A stretch of 18,332 nucleotides of DNA from an uncultured Eubacteriales bacterium (GTDB lineage: Bacteria > Bacillota > Clostridia > Oscillospirales > Acutalibacteraceae). The stretch is from the NCBI GenBank assembly GCA_902462035.1, contig CABQAC010000013.1:1-18332 (forward strand), in the 5' to 3' direction. Positions 1-6,108 of the stretch are shown one piece after another. Within the stretch, counting starts at the first letter, position 1. The number at the start of each line of letters is the position of its first letter. The translations under genes were made by a program, and so were the position numbers. The notes beneath the pieces were generated by a model. That model was not told the DNA's origin. It worked only from the letters and a program-made list of their open reading frames with translations, and searched no databases.

Positions 1-211
1 ACTGTGAGGCCACCACCGCGCCGCCGGTGGCCAGCGCGGAAAAAATATTGATAAGCAACACGTTGATGGAATCCACCAAAGAAATGCCGGATACCGCCGC
101 CTCCCCTACCGAGGAGACCATCATCGTATCCGCCATGCCGATGGTAACGCCCAAAATTTGCTCGATAATCAGCGGAATAATCAGTTTTGCCAACTGCTTG
201 CGCGAAAACAT
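1..211 (-). CDS. MATE family efflux transporter, N-terminal part (runs off the window)
   Basis: This is the first 70 codons of a gene that leaves the window at base 1. The translated start reads MFSRKQLAKLIIPLIIEQ, and further in there is a stretch with GMADTMMVSSVGEAAVSG. That is the typical first and second transmembrane region of MATE (NorM/DinF-like) multidrug and toxin exporters, including the MADTxMVS motif and the AVSGISLVDSI segment. These proteins exchange Na+ or H+ for organic cations at the cytoplasmic membrane. The ATG at 211 is preceded by GGAAGGAG about 8 bases upstream, which fixes the start. It is divergent from lysA. Only the N-terminus is visible, so the subfamily and substrate cannot be given. 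The MATE assignment itself is secure. Confidence 0.85.
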   Translation of the reverse strand, partial: MFSRKQLAKLIIPLIIEQILGVTIGMADTMMVSSVGEAAVSGISLVDSINVLLINIFSALATGGAVVASQ

Positions 212-565
212 GCGAGCGCTCCTTCCAAACAATTATCTTTTTATTTTGCGCTTTTTCGCGCCTATTGGCAAGCGTTTCTCGCAGAGCGCGGCAATGAAGT
301 TTGCAGTGTTTCATGCTGTTATTTTGTTATGATTGTCTAAACAAGCTGTATGGGAAGGCGCATCACGCAGCGGAACAAAACAATATTTGCATAGGGCTGG
401 ACACGGCGATGCCAAAGCGGCCGAGCCTACGAAGCCGCCACGTCCCCGCGGCATTCTTATCATCAAGGCTCCCGCTGCCGGCACGCTCTACGCAGGCGCT
501 TACAGTATCGGCGTCGTATCTTGACGTACGTGAACACTGGTATGCGGACCCATATATGCAGCAAT
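212..565. other. Gene-free stretch between the MATE gene and an orphan terminator
   Basis: No convincing protein gene is seen here. Open frames on the plus strand at 301-567 and 333-524 lack ribosome sites and resemble no family. An extended -10 box (TGTTATGAT, 325-333) points rightwards and could start a transcript near 340 that would end at the hairpin at 566-598. The section from about 400 to 530 is GC-rich, unlike the AT-rich start at 230-340. It may hold an RNA gene or a decayed gene. Confidence 0.3.
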
Positions 566-598
566 AAAAAAGCGGCGCGAATTGCGCGCCGCTTTTTT
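566..598. terminator. Strong bidirectional intrinsic terminator
   Basis: An 8-bp perfect GC stem, GCGGCGCG with CGCGCCGC around an AATTG loop, is flanked by six A on the left and six T on the right, so it can work in both directions. Neither neighbouring gene ends here: the MATE gene reads left and lysA reads right. Confidence 0.85.
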
Positions 599-606
599 AA
601 CGGTTC

Positions 607-635
607 TTGACAAAATTCGTGCCGCAAGCTATAGT
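607..635 (+). promoter_or_regulatory. lysA promoter (sigma-A type)
   Basis: A perfect TTGACA at 607-612 and TATAGT at 630-635 are separated by 17 bases. Transcription would start near 642, leaving a leader of about 80 bases before the ATG at 722. That leader is too short for the known lysine riboswitch, and none of its conserved elements is seen. Confidence 0.8.
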
Positions 636-721
636 AAATCTATCCTAACCGGGCGGTAAAAACGCCTATTTCCCTGTTGTGCCGCATCCGGCCAAGGCAA
701 CCAGAAAGGACGAGCCCAATT

Positions 722-1987
722 ATGATAAAAAAGCCATTTGTCACTTTGGATCAGCTTCGGGAGATCACCAAGGACTATCCCACCCCGTTTCATTTATATG
801 ACGAAAAAGGAATCCGAGAAAACGCCCGGAAATTGATGAAAGCCTTCGCGTGGAATAAGGGTTACAAAGAGTTTTTCGCCGTCAAGGCCACCCCTAACCC
901 GGCTATTCTGCAAATTCTGCGGGAGGAAGGCTGCGGCGTGGACTGCTCGTCCCTGACCGAGCTGATGATGTCCGACGCATGCGGTTTTACCGGCGGGGAA
1001 ATCATGTTTTCCTCCAACGTTACTCCGGCGGAGGATTTCCGTTTGGCCCGTAAGCTGGGGGCCACCATCAACCTGGACGATTTTACCCATATCGGATTTT
1101 TGGAAAAGACGGCGGGCCTGCCCCAGACCATCTGCTGCCGCTACAACCCCGGCGGGGATTTTGCCTTGAACAACGAAATTATGGACACCCCTGGGGATGC
1201 CAAATACGGCTTTACCTATCCCCAACTGGCGGAGGGATTCCGCATTTTAAAGGAAAAAGGCGTTCGCCAATTCGGCCTGCACGCTTTTTTGGCCAGTAAT
1301 ACGGTGGCAAACGAATATTACCCCAAATTGGCCCGAATCCTGTTCGAAACCGCGGTGCGCCTGCAAAAGGAAACTGGCGTGCATTTTCAGTTCATCAACC
1401 TGTCCGGCGGCGTGGGGATTCCCTACCGGCCGGACCAGGAACCTAACGATATTATGGCGATCGGCGAAGGGGTACGCCAAGCCTATGAAGAAATTCTGAC
1501 CCCCAACGGCATGGGCGATGTGGCGATTTACACCGAACTGGGCCGGTTTATGCTGGCGCCTTACGGGCATTTGGTGGCAACGGTCACCCACGAAAAGCAT
1601 ATTTATAAGGAATATGTTGGCTTAGACGCCTGCGCAGCCAACCTGATGCGCCCGGCCATGTACGGCGCGTACCACCATATTACGGTGATGGGCAAGGAAA
1701 ACCTGCCCTGCGACCATAAGTACGACGTGACCGGCGGTCTGTGCGAAAACAACGATAAGTTTGCGGTGGACCGTATGCTGCCGAAAATCGACATCGGCGA
1801 TCTGGTGGTGATTCACGACACCGGCGCCCATGGATTTGCGATGGGGTACAATTACAACGGCAAGCTGCGGTCGGCCGAACTGCTGCTGCAGGAAGACGGA
1901 ACAGCGCGGCTGATCCGCCGGGCGGAAACCCCGGCCGACTATTTTGCCACCTTTGATTTTACCCATTTGTTCGACACCATAAAATAA
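722..1987 (+). CDS. lysA: Diaminopimelate decarboxylase
   Basis: LysA is a PLP enzyme that decarboxylates meso-diaminopimelate to L-lysine, the last step of lysine synthesis. The 421-residue product has the fold-type III PLP barrel. The PLP lysine is K55 in FFAVKATPNP, the mid-barrel histidine segment is GLHAFLASNT (about residue 186), and near C341 the active-site cysteine segment is GGLCENNDKF. The C-terminal HDTGAHGFAMGYNYNG block follows. Typical LysA proteins have HFHIGS in the mid-barrel segment; this one has HAFLASN, as in a clostridial sub-branch, so substrate specificity is inferred from the rest. The ATG at 722 was chosen because AGAAAGGA lies at 703-710 and family similarity begins there; an in-frame ATG at 677 adds an unrelated stretch. 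It is a single-gene unit with its own promoter and terminator. Confidence 0.93.
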   Translation: MIKKPFVTLDQLREITKDYPTPFHLYDEKGIRENARKLMKAFAWNKGYKEFFAVKATPNPAILQILREEGCGVDCSSLTELMMSDACGFTGGEIMFSSNVTPAEDFRLARKLGATINLDDFTHIGFLEKTAGLPQTICCRYNPGGDFALNNEIMDTPGDAKYGFTYPQLAEGFRILKEKGVRQFGLHAFLASNTVANEYYPKLARILFETAVRLQKETGVHFQFINLSGGVGIPYRPDQEPNDIMAIGEGVRQAYEEILTPNGMGDVAIYTELGRFMLAPYGHLVATVTHEKHIYKEYVGLDACAANLMRPAMYGAYHHITVMGKENLPCDHKYDVTGGLCENNDKFAVDRMLPKIDIGDLVVIHDTGAHGFAMGYNYNGKLRSAELLLQEDGTARLIRRAETPADYFATFDFTHLFDTIK

Positions 1988-2015
1988 ACGCGCGTTTTCC
2001 GTGGCGCGCGTGTCC

Positions 2016-2065
2016 AAAGGCCCCCGCTGTTTGTGCCGCCTGGCACTTGCCGCGGGGGCCTTTTT
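2016..2065 (+). terminator. lysA intrinsic terminator with nested hairpin
   Basis: GGCCCCCGC (2019-2027) pairs with GCGGGGGCC (2052-2060), extended by AAA/TTT and followed by TTTTT. The 24-base loop contains its own hairpin, GTGCC with GGCAC. It lies 28 bases after the lysA stop. Confidence 0.85.
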
Positions 2066-2092
2066 CCGTCTATCTTGGCTCGTCATAAAATA

Positions 2093-2127
2093 CAAAATGG
2101 AGAAACTTTAGAGGTTTCTCCATTTTG
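2093..2127. terminator. 14-bp perfect hairpin, terminator-like
   Basis: CAAAATGGAGAAAC (2093-2106) pairs perfectly with GTTTCTCCATTTTG (2114-2127) around a 7-base loop. The A/T-rich ends could give a weak U tract in either direction. The core GGAGAAAC/GTTTCTCC is repeated in the hairpin at 2844-2880. A weaker 7-bp hairpin (2169-2195) followed by CTTTT lies in the same gap. Confidence 0.55.
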
Positions 2128-2256
2128 TTTATTGATGCTATATAAAGAGAAACGCATCTTCCTTCATCCGCGGTGTGGTACGGCTGCGCACCGCGCTTTT
2201 GCCCGCATAGCTTCGTGTCCATGATTTGCGATAAAAGAATTTTTTAAACAAATGAA

Positions 2257-2285
2257 TTGATCTTTCGCACATAAAATATTATAAT
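2257..2285 (+). promoter_or_regulatory. Promoter of the small lipoprotein gene
   Basis: TTGATC (2257-2262) and a perfect TATAAT (2280-2285) are spaced by 17 bases. The expected transcript start near 2292 leaves about 45 bases before the ATG at 2337. Confidence 0.75.
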
Positions 2286-2336
2286 CATTACAACAAACCC
2301 TTTCGCTTTTTTTGCCTTATGAAAGGAGGATTTGTC

Positions 2337-2843
2337 ATGAAAAAGCAACTCGCCGTCATCGCACTGCTATGCCTCCTTACCGCGTGCAAAGGGCCGGAAG
2401 CGCCGCCGATCACCCATTTTACGGCAAACGATGCGAATTGGCAGGTGCGTTGCGTACCGGTGGAATCCCCTATATTCAACCGCAAGGAAGGCTTTTGCGA
2501 CTATCAGCTTGAGTGTATCTTTTCTTTTCCGCTGGAAAAAGCTTATAACGAAGCCGGTACCATCACTTTTTGGCTCCGTATCGATCATGGTAATCCATCC
2601 TCCCCCTTCTACCCATTGTCTTATCACCGCGAGGACGGGGTGTTGGGTTTAGGGGAGGCATTGGGGCGGATCCGGCCAGGGGACGTGAAAATCTCGGAAG
2701 AGGCGAAAGCCGTGTGGCTGACATTTCATGAGATTCCCCGTTACGACCCAAATGACCCCCATGGGGCAGTGGAACTATGGATCAGCGGAAGCCGGAGCTG
2801 GGAAATTGACCTGACGCCGCAGACGGACGAATCCACAAAATAA
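2337..2843 (+). CDS. Small lipoprotein of unknown function
   Basis: The 168-residue product begins MKKQLAVIALLCLLTAC, a classic lipoprotein signal with lipobox LTAC and the lipidated cysteine at position 17. After processing it would be tethered to the outer face of the cytoplasmic membrane. The mature part has mixed hydrophobic and charged strands (for example the stretch ending FWLRIDHGNPSSPF, and AVWLTFHEIPRYD), suggesting a small beta-rich domain. No catalytic motif or known family is recognised. The ATG at 2337 was chosen because AAAGGAGGA lies at 2322-2330; an in-frame ATG at 2319 would contain that ribosome site. The gene has its own promoter and ends one base before a strong hairpin, so it is a monocistronic unit. 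Confidence 0.8.
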   Translation: MKKQLAVIALLCLLTACKGPEAPPITHFTANDANWQVRCVPVESPIFNRKEGFCDYQLECIFSFPLEKAYNEAGTITFWLRIDHGNPSSPFYPLSYHREDGVLGLGEALGRIRPGDVKISEEAKAVWLTFHEIPRYDPNDPHGAVELWISGSRSWEIDLTPQTDESTK

Positions 2844-2880
2844 ACAAAGGGGAGAAACCAGATTGGTTTCTCCCCTTTGT
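2844..2880. terminator. Bidirectional terminator between convergent genes
   Basis: A 16-bp perfect stem, ACAAAGGGGAGAAACC (2844-2859) with its complement at 2865-2880, surrounds a 5-base loop. It begins right after the lipoprotein stop and lies 16 bases beyond the glyQS stop, so it can serve both genes. The flanks are A/T-rich. Confidence 0.8.
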
Positions 2881-2896
2881 ATTAATTTATTTATTC

Positions 2897-4282
2897 TTAA
2901 AATTCCAGCCGATTTTCAATATAAGCCACCAAATCCTCGATCTTAACCCGCTCTTGTTCCATGGTGTCGCGGTCGCGGACGGTGACGCAGCCGTCTTCCT
3001 GGCTGTCAAAGTCGTAGGTCAGGCAGAAGGGCGTTCCGATTTCGTCCTGGCGGCGGTACCGCTTGCCGATGGAGCCCGCGTCGTCGAAGTCCACCATAAA
3101 ATGCTTTGTCAGTTGGTGGTAAACCTTCTCGGCCTCGCCGGACAGCTTTTTAGACAGGGGCAGTACGGCAGCCTTCATCGGCGCCAAGGCTGGATGCAGC
3201 CGCAGTACCACGCGGGTATCGGGCTTTTCCTGGGTGCCGACTTCCTCCTCGTCGTAAGCGCCGCACAAGAAAGCCAGCGCAACCCGGTCCGCCCCCAGGG
3301 AAGGCTCGATTACATAAGGCAGGTACCGCTCGTTCTTCTCCTGGTCAAAATATTCCAAACTTTTGCCGGAATGGTTTTGATGCTGTTTTAAGTCAAAGTC
3401 GGTGCGGTCTGCAATACCCCACAGCTCGCCCCAGCCAAAGGGGAATACGAATTCGATATCGGTGGTGGCGTTGGAATAGTGGGAAAGTTCCTCCGGCGAA
3501 TGGTCGCGCAGGCGGATATCTTCCTCCCGCAGACCCAAATTCAGCAGGAAGTTTTTGCAGTAGTCCTTCCAGTAATGGAACCAGTCCAAATCGGTGCCGG
3601 GGGCGCAGAAAAACTCCAGTTCCATCTGCTCGAATTCCCGGGTGCGGAAGGTAAAGTTGCCGGGCGTGATTTCGTTTCGGAAGGATTTCCCGACTTGGGC
3701 CACGCCGAACGGAATTTTGCGCCGGGTGGTTCGCTGGACGTTTGCAAAGTTTACGAAAATCCCCTGGGCGGTTTCCGGCCGAAGGAACAGCTCGTTCTTC
3801 GCGTCCTCGGTCACGCCCTGGAAGGTTTTAAACATCAAATTAAATTTGCGGATATCGGTAAAATTATGCTTGCCGCAATCGGGGCAGCAGATGTTGTGCG
3901 TTTCTATATAATCGGTCATCTGCTCGAACGTCATGCCGTTCGCGTCGCCGCCCGCGTCCTCGATCAGCTTGTCGGCCCGGTGGCGGGTTTTGCACTCCTT
4001 GCAGTCCATCAGCGGGTCGGAAAAGCCGCCCACATGGCCGGAAGCCACCCAGGTTTGGGGGTTCATCAAAATAGCGGCGTCCAGCCCTACATTATAAGGG
4101 CTTTCCTGCACGAATTTTTTCCACCACGCGCGCTTGACGTTATTCTTGAATTCCACACCCAGCGGGCCGTAATCCCACGTGTTGGACAGGCCGCCGTAAA
4201 TTTCCGACCCCGAATACACAAAGCCGCGGTTTTTGCACAGCGCAACAATTTTTTCCATGGATTTTTCATGGTTCTTCAGCAT
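2897..4282 (-). CDS. glyQS: Glycyl-tRNA synthetase, alpha2 type
   Basis: This class II enzyme charges tRNA-Gly with glycine in the cytoplasm. The 461-residue length is normal for the homodimeric bacterial/eukaryotic-type GlyRS. The opening contains GSEIYGGLSNTWDYGPLG (25-42), which holds motif 1 neighbours. A zinc-like CxxC pair sits at C94/C97 and C133/C136, inside the insertion between motifs 1 and 2. Motif 2 is FRNEITPGNFTFRTREFEQ (201-219), and motif 3 is GADRVALAF (330-338), followed by an anticodon-binding domain. The ATG at 4282 has GGAGGG 8 bases upstream. Its promoter lies only about 40 bases before the start, so there is no room for the T-box leader often found before aminoacyl-tRNA synthetase genes of Firmicutes. 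Confidence 0.96.
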   Translation of the reverse strand: MLKNHEKSMEKIVALCKNRGFVYSGSEIYGGLSNTWDYGPLGVEFKNNVKRAWWKKFVQESPYNVGLDAAILMNPQTWVASGHVGGFSDPLMDCKECKTRHRADKLIEDAGGDANGMTFEQMTDYIETHNICCPDCGKHNFTDIRKFNLMFKTFQGVTEDAKNELFLRPETAQGIFVNFANVQRTTRRKIPFGVAQVGKSFRNEITPGNFTFRTREFEQMELEFFCAPGTDLDWFHYWKDYCKNFLLNLGLREEDIRLRDHSPEELSHYSNATTDIEFVFPFGWGELWGIADRTDFDLKQHQNHSGKSLEYFDQEKNERYLPYVIEPSLGADRVALAFLCGAYDEEEVGTQEKPDTRVVLRLHPALAPMKAAVLPLSKKLSGEAEKVYHQLTKHFMVDFDDAGSIGKRYRRQDEIGTPFCLTYDFDSQEDGCVTVRDRDTMEQERVKIEDLVAYIENRLEF

Positions 4283-4320
4283 TCTGAAATCCCTCCGATT
4301 CTTGGTGACAGCATGACTCT

Positions 4321-4349
4321 ATAGTAATGCAGGCTGTATTTGTTGTCAA
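4321..4349 (-). promoter_or_regulatory. glyQS promoter
   Basis: On the minus strand, a perfect TTGACA (4349-4344) and TACTAT (4326-4321) are spaced by 17 bases. The predicted leader is only about 30 bases long. Confidence 0.75.
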
Positions 4350-4378
4350 GAAAAAACGCCGCCGAACGGTAATCGCAC

Positions 4379-4437
4379 AAAAAAGCGCCCCTTCCTCGCC
4401 CGCCCATTCAGGCGGGTGTCCCGGAAAGGGGCGCTTC
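4379..4437 (-). terminator. Terminator of the small XRE gene
   Basis: Read on the minus strand, AAGCGCCCC-type arms with one bulged base enclose an inner CCCGCC/GGCGGG hairpin and end in TTTTTT (4384-4379). It lies about 20 bases after the stop of the XRE gene at 4457. Confidence 0.75.
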
Positions 4438-4456
4438 GTTTCGGCAAAACCGGGAA

Positions 4457-4708
4457 TTATTCCTCTTCCACACCCAGAAGTTCCTCGATGGACACGTCGA
4501 GGATTTTAGACAACGCCAGCAGTTCAAAATCCGTCACATAACGGATTTGCCCTTCCAGCTTGGAAAGACCGGAGGCATTCATATCGATACCATTGACCTG
4601 CAGTTGGGCCAAAAGTTCCTTCTGCTTCATTCCGGCTTTCTTTCTTGCCGCTTCTACACGGGCGCCGACGAGATTTCTGTTTCCCAATTCTTGTTTGCGC
4701 AGTCTCAT
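4457..4708 (-). CDS. Small XRE/Cro-CI family DNA-binding protein
   Basis: The 83-residue product is essentially one lambda-repressor-like helix-turn-helix domain. VGARVEAARKKAGMKQKELL forms helices 1 and 2, and NASGLSKLEGQIRYVTDFELL the recognition helix and helix 4. The end, LSKILDVSIEELLGVEEE, is the usual last helix and acidic tail. It has no separate ligand or dimer domain. The ATG at 4708 has GGTGAGGA about 8 bases upstream. It is a single-gene unit with a terminator. A short palindrome (TCAAT, 4 bases, ATTGA; 4742-4755) lies just upstream and could be its operator. A 108-base inverted-repeat element lies further upstream. The target is unknown; autoregulation is an inference. Confidence 0.85.
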   Translation of the reverse strand: MRLRKQELGNRNLVGARVEAARKKAGMKQKELLAQLQVNGIDMNASGLSKLEGQIRYVTDFELLALSKILDVSIEELLGVEEE

Positions 4709-4741
4709 TCTTTCATCCTCACCTTATTATTATTTTGTATG

Positions 4742-4755
4742 TCAATCCAAATTGA
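4742..4755. promoter_or_regulatory. Possible operator palindrome of the small XRE gene
   Basis: TCAAT and ATTGA are separated by CCAA, 34 bases upstream of the start codon at 4708. On the minus strand it overlaps a TTGACA-like box (GGATTGACATAC). Position and symmetry suit a repressor site, but the arms are only 5 bp. Confidence 0.25.
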
Positions 4756-4764
4756 TTAACAGAA

Positions 4765-4872
4765 GCATAGCGGGATTTTTCGTTTGAACCGGCCCCCAAA
4801 ACAGATAAAAACCAAGGGCCGCGGCGTATGAAAAATAAATCAAACTAATTCAAACGAAAAATCCTGCCATGC
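4765..4872. repeat. 108-base inverted-repeat element with 24-bp arms
   Basis: The arms 4765-4788 and 4849-4872 are reverse complements at 22 of 24 positions. Both contain GGATTTTTCGTTTGAA, read inwards from the left arm and as its complement on the right. The 60-base centre holds a further GGCCC/GGGCC pair. It has no coding content. It could fold as a long hairpin in a transcript or be a small MITE-like element. It sits upstream of the XRE gene, in an AT-rich gap. Confidence 0.6.
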
Positions 4873-5163
4873 AAAAAATTTTAAACAACAATGCGTCATA
4901 AATCAGAAGCAGAATAAACCGTTTTAAAAATTATCATATGGGAATATTGCTTTTTTAATTATTCCGATGGTGCATTTTGATATTTCTTATTATATGTTTT
5001 TCCTTAGCATTTGTAAAGAGTCTTTTTAGGCAAACTAGAAAAAATTTGTCGTATTTTTGGTTTTGCAAGAAGTGGATTCCGCTTTTTCAGAGGTATCGGC
5101 GAAATCGCGGTACTCAAAACAAAAAAAAGAGTGCGCCATATGTCTTGAAATGGAAAAGCGTGG
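4873..5163. other. AT-rich intergenic stretch without a recognisable gene
   Basis: About 290 bases, clearly more AT-rich than the flanking genes, with many A and T runs. Open frames on both strands (for example 4977-5168 on plus) have no ribosome site and a low-complexity translation. I see nothing coding. The right end contains the promoter of the NAD salvage operon. Confidence 0.5.
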
Positions 5164-5169
5164 TATAAT
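5161..5169 (+). promoter_or_regulatory. Extended -10 promoter of the NAD salvage operon
   Basis: TGGTATAAT gives an extended -10 motif (TG-N-TATAAT) with the perfect hexamer at 5164-5169. A TTGAAA lies 13 bases upstream, too close for a standard -35, which suits an extended -10 promoter. The start point near 5176 falls inside the first arm of the repeat unit that begins at 5171. Confidence 0.65.
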
Positions 5170-5170
5170 A

Positions 5171-5266
5171 GCGTCAAAGCCCTGCTTTGACGCTAGGGAA
5201 TTTCCTTGCGCAGGCTTCGCCGCCCATCCGCGTGCGCGGAACCGTAAATTCCCGCTCTTACCCGTA
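5171..5266 (+). repeat. Structured tandem repeat, copy 1
   Basis: This 96-base unit matches 5280-5375 with one mismatch (base 5262 against 5371). It begins with a perfect hairpin, GCGTCAAAGC, loop CCT, GCTTTGACGC (5171-5193). A second helix, GGGAATTT (5196-5203) with AAATTCCC (5246-5253), encloses small hairpins GGC-TTC-GCC (5213-5221) and CCGC-GTGC-GCGG (5228-5239). The layout looks like a folded RNA or a palindromic intergenic repeat. It follows directly on the -10 box of the downstream operon. Confidence 0.85.
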
Positions 5267-5279
5267 CCGTTGGCAGGCC

Positions 5280-5375
5280 GCGTCAAAGCCCTGCTTTGAC
5301 GCTAGGGAATTTCCTTGCGCAGGCTTCGCCGCCCATCCGCGTGCGCGGAACCGTAAATTCCCGCTCTTACGCGTA
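5280..5375 (+). repeat. Structured tandem repeat, copy 2
   Basis: This is the second copy of the 96-base unit, 109 bases downstream of the first, with a 13-base spacer. The hairpin is 5280-5302 and the closing helix and inner hairpins are conserved exactly. It ends about 15 bases before the AAAGGAAGGG ribosome site of the nicotinamidase-like gene, so both copies lie in its 5' leader. Confidence 0.85.
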
Positions 5376-5406
5376 TTTTCTTACATCCGGAAAGGAAGGG
5401 ATCACG

Positions 5407-6072
5407 ATGCAACAAGGTAACACGATAAGCGCGTGGACAGCCGCGCTGGAAGCCATTCAAAACGGCCAGGCACAACTGCCTGTTTTATCCCTTGACACCC
5501 TTTCCCCCGCGAACACGGTACTGGTCGTGATGGATATGGTGGGCGGCTTTGTGGAAAAAGGGCCGCTGGCAAGTCCGCGGGTCAAGGCCATTCAAGCGGG
5601 CATTGCGCGGCTACAGCGGCAATGCGCCGCACACCGCATCCCCCGGCTGGCTTTTGCGGACAGCCACGACCAAAACTGTCCGGAGTTCTCCGTTTTTCCC
5701 GCCCACTGTGTCAGGGGGACGGCGGAAGCCGAAATTACGGCGGAAATTTTGAACGCCGGGGTGGAACAGATTATCGAGAAAAATTCGACCAATGGATTTT
5801 TGGAACCCGCCTTTCAGCATTGGCTGGCGGCGCACGCCCAGACCGATACTTTCTTGCTGACAGGAGACTGCACCGATCTGTGCGTGATGCAATTCGCGCT
5901 GGCGCTGAAAGCGGACTTTAACCGGCGGAATCAGCATTGCCGGGTCATCGTTCCCACCGCGCTGGTCGAAACCTACGACCTGGGCGAACACAACGCGGGG
6001 CTGATGAACACCCTGGCGCTTTACCAGATGCGGCTGGGCGGCGTTGAACTTGTATCGAATATTGTGGATTGA
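5407..6072 (+). CDS. Nicotinamidase-like cysteine hydrolase (isochorismatase superfamily)
   Basis: The 221-residue product carries the isochorismatase-fold triad: D43 in VVMDMVGGF, K125 in IEKNSTNGF and C159 in TGDCTDLCVMQF. A metal-site-like segment, ADSHDQNCPEF, sits at 84-94. In nicotinamidases (PncA) this set converts nicotinamide to nicotinate and ammonia. The next gene is a nicotinate phosphoribosyltransferase, 36 bases downstream, which makes nicotinamidase the best reading. The residues alone do not exclude another amide substrate. The ATG at 5407 was chosen because AAAGGAAGGG lies at 5391-5400. A longer frame from a TTG at 5296 only translates the upstream repeat and has no ribosome site. 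The leader with the tandem structured repeat may control both genes. Confidence 0.88.
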   Translation: MQQGNTISAWTAALEAIQNGQAQLPVLSLDTLSPANTVLVVMDMVGGFVEKGPLASPRVKAIQAGIARLQRQCAAHRIPRLAFADSHDQNCPEFSVFPAHCVRGTAEAEITAEILNAGVEQIIEKNSTNGFLEPAFQHWLAAHAQTDTFLLTGDCTDLCVMQFALALKADFNRRNQHCRVIVPTALVETYDLGEHNAGLMNTLALYQMRLGGVELVSNIVD

Positions 6073-6108
6073 GCGAAAACAGCGTCTTTTTTAGAAAGGA
6101 AGCAGAGG

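Noticed and set aside
636..721. lysA leader as a lysine riboswitch
   Set aside because: The leader is about 80 bases, roughly half the size of the known lysine riboswitch, and none of its conserved loops is visible.
3479..4324. 281-codon plus-strand open frame
   Set aside because: It is the antisense shadow of glyQS; the minus-strand product is a complete GlyRS.
5171..5375. Repeat-spacer-repeat pattern suggesting a CRISPR remnant
   Set aside because: There are only two units, the units are 96 bases rather than 24-40, the spacer is 13 bases, and no cas gene is present.
5296..5406. N-terminal extension of the nicotinamidase-like gene from a TTG
   Set aside because: It only translates the second structured repeat. 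The ATG at 5407 has a good ribosome site and family similarity begins after it.
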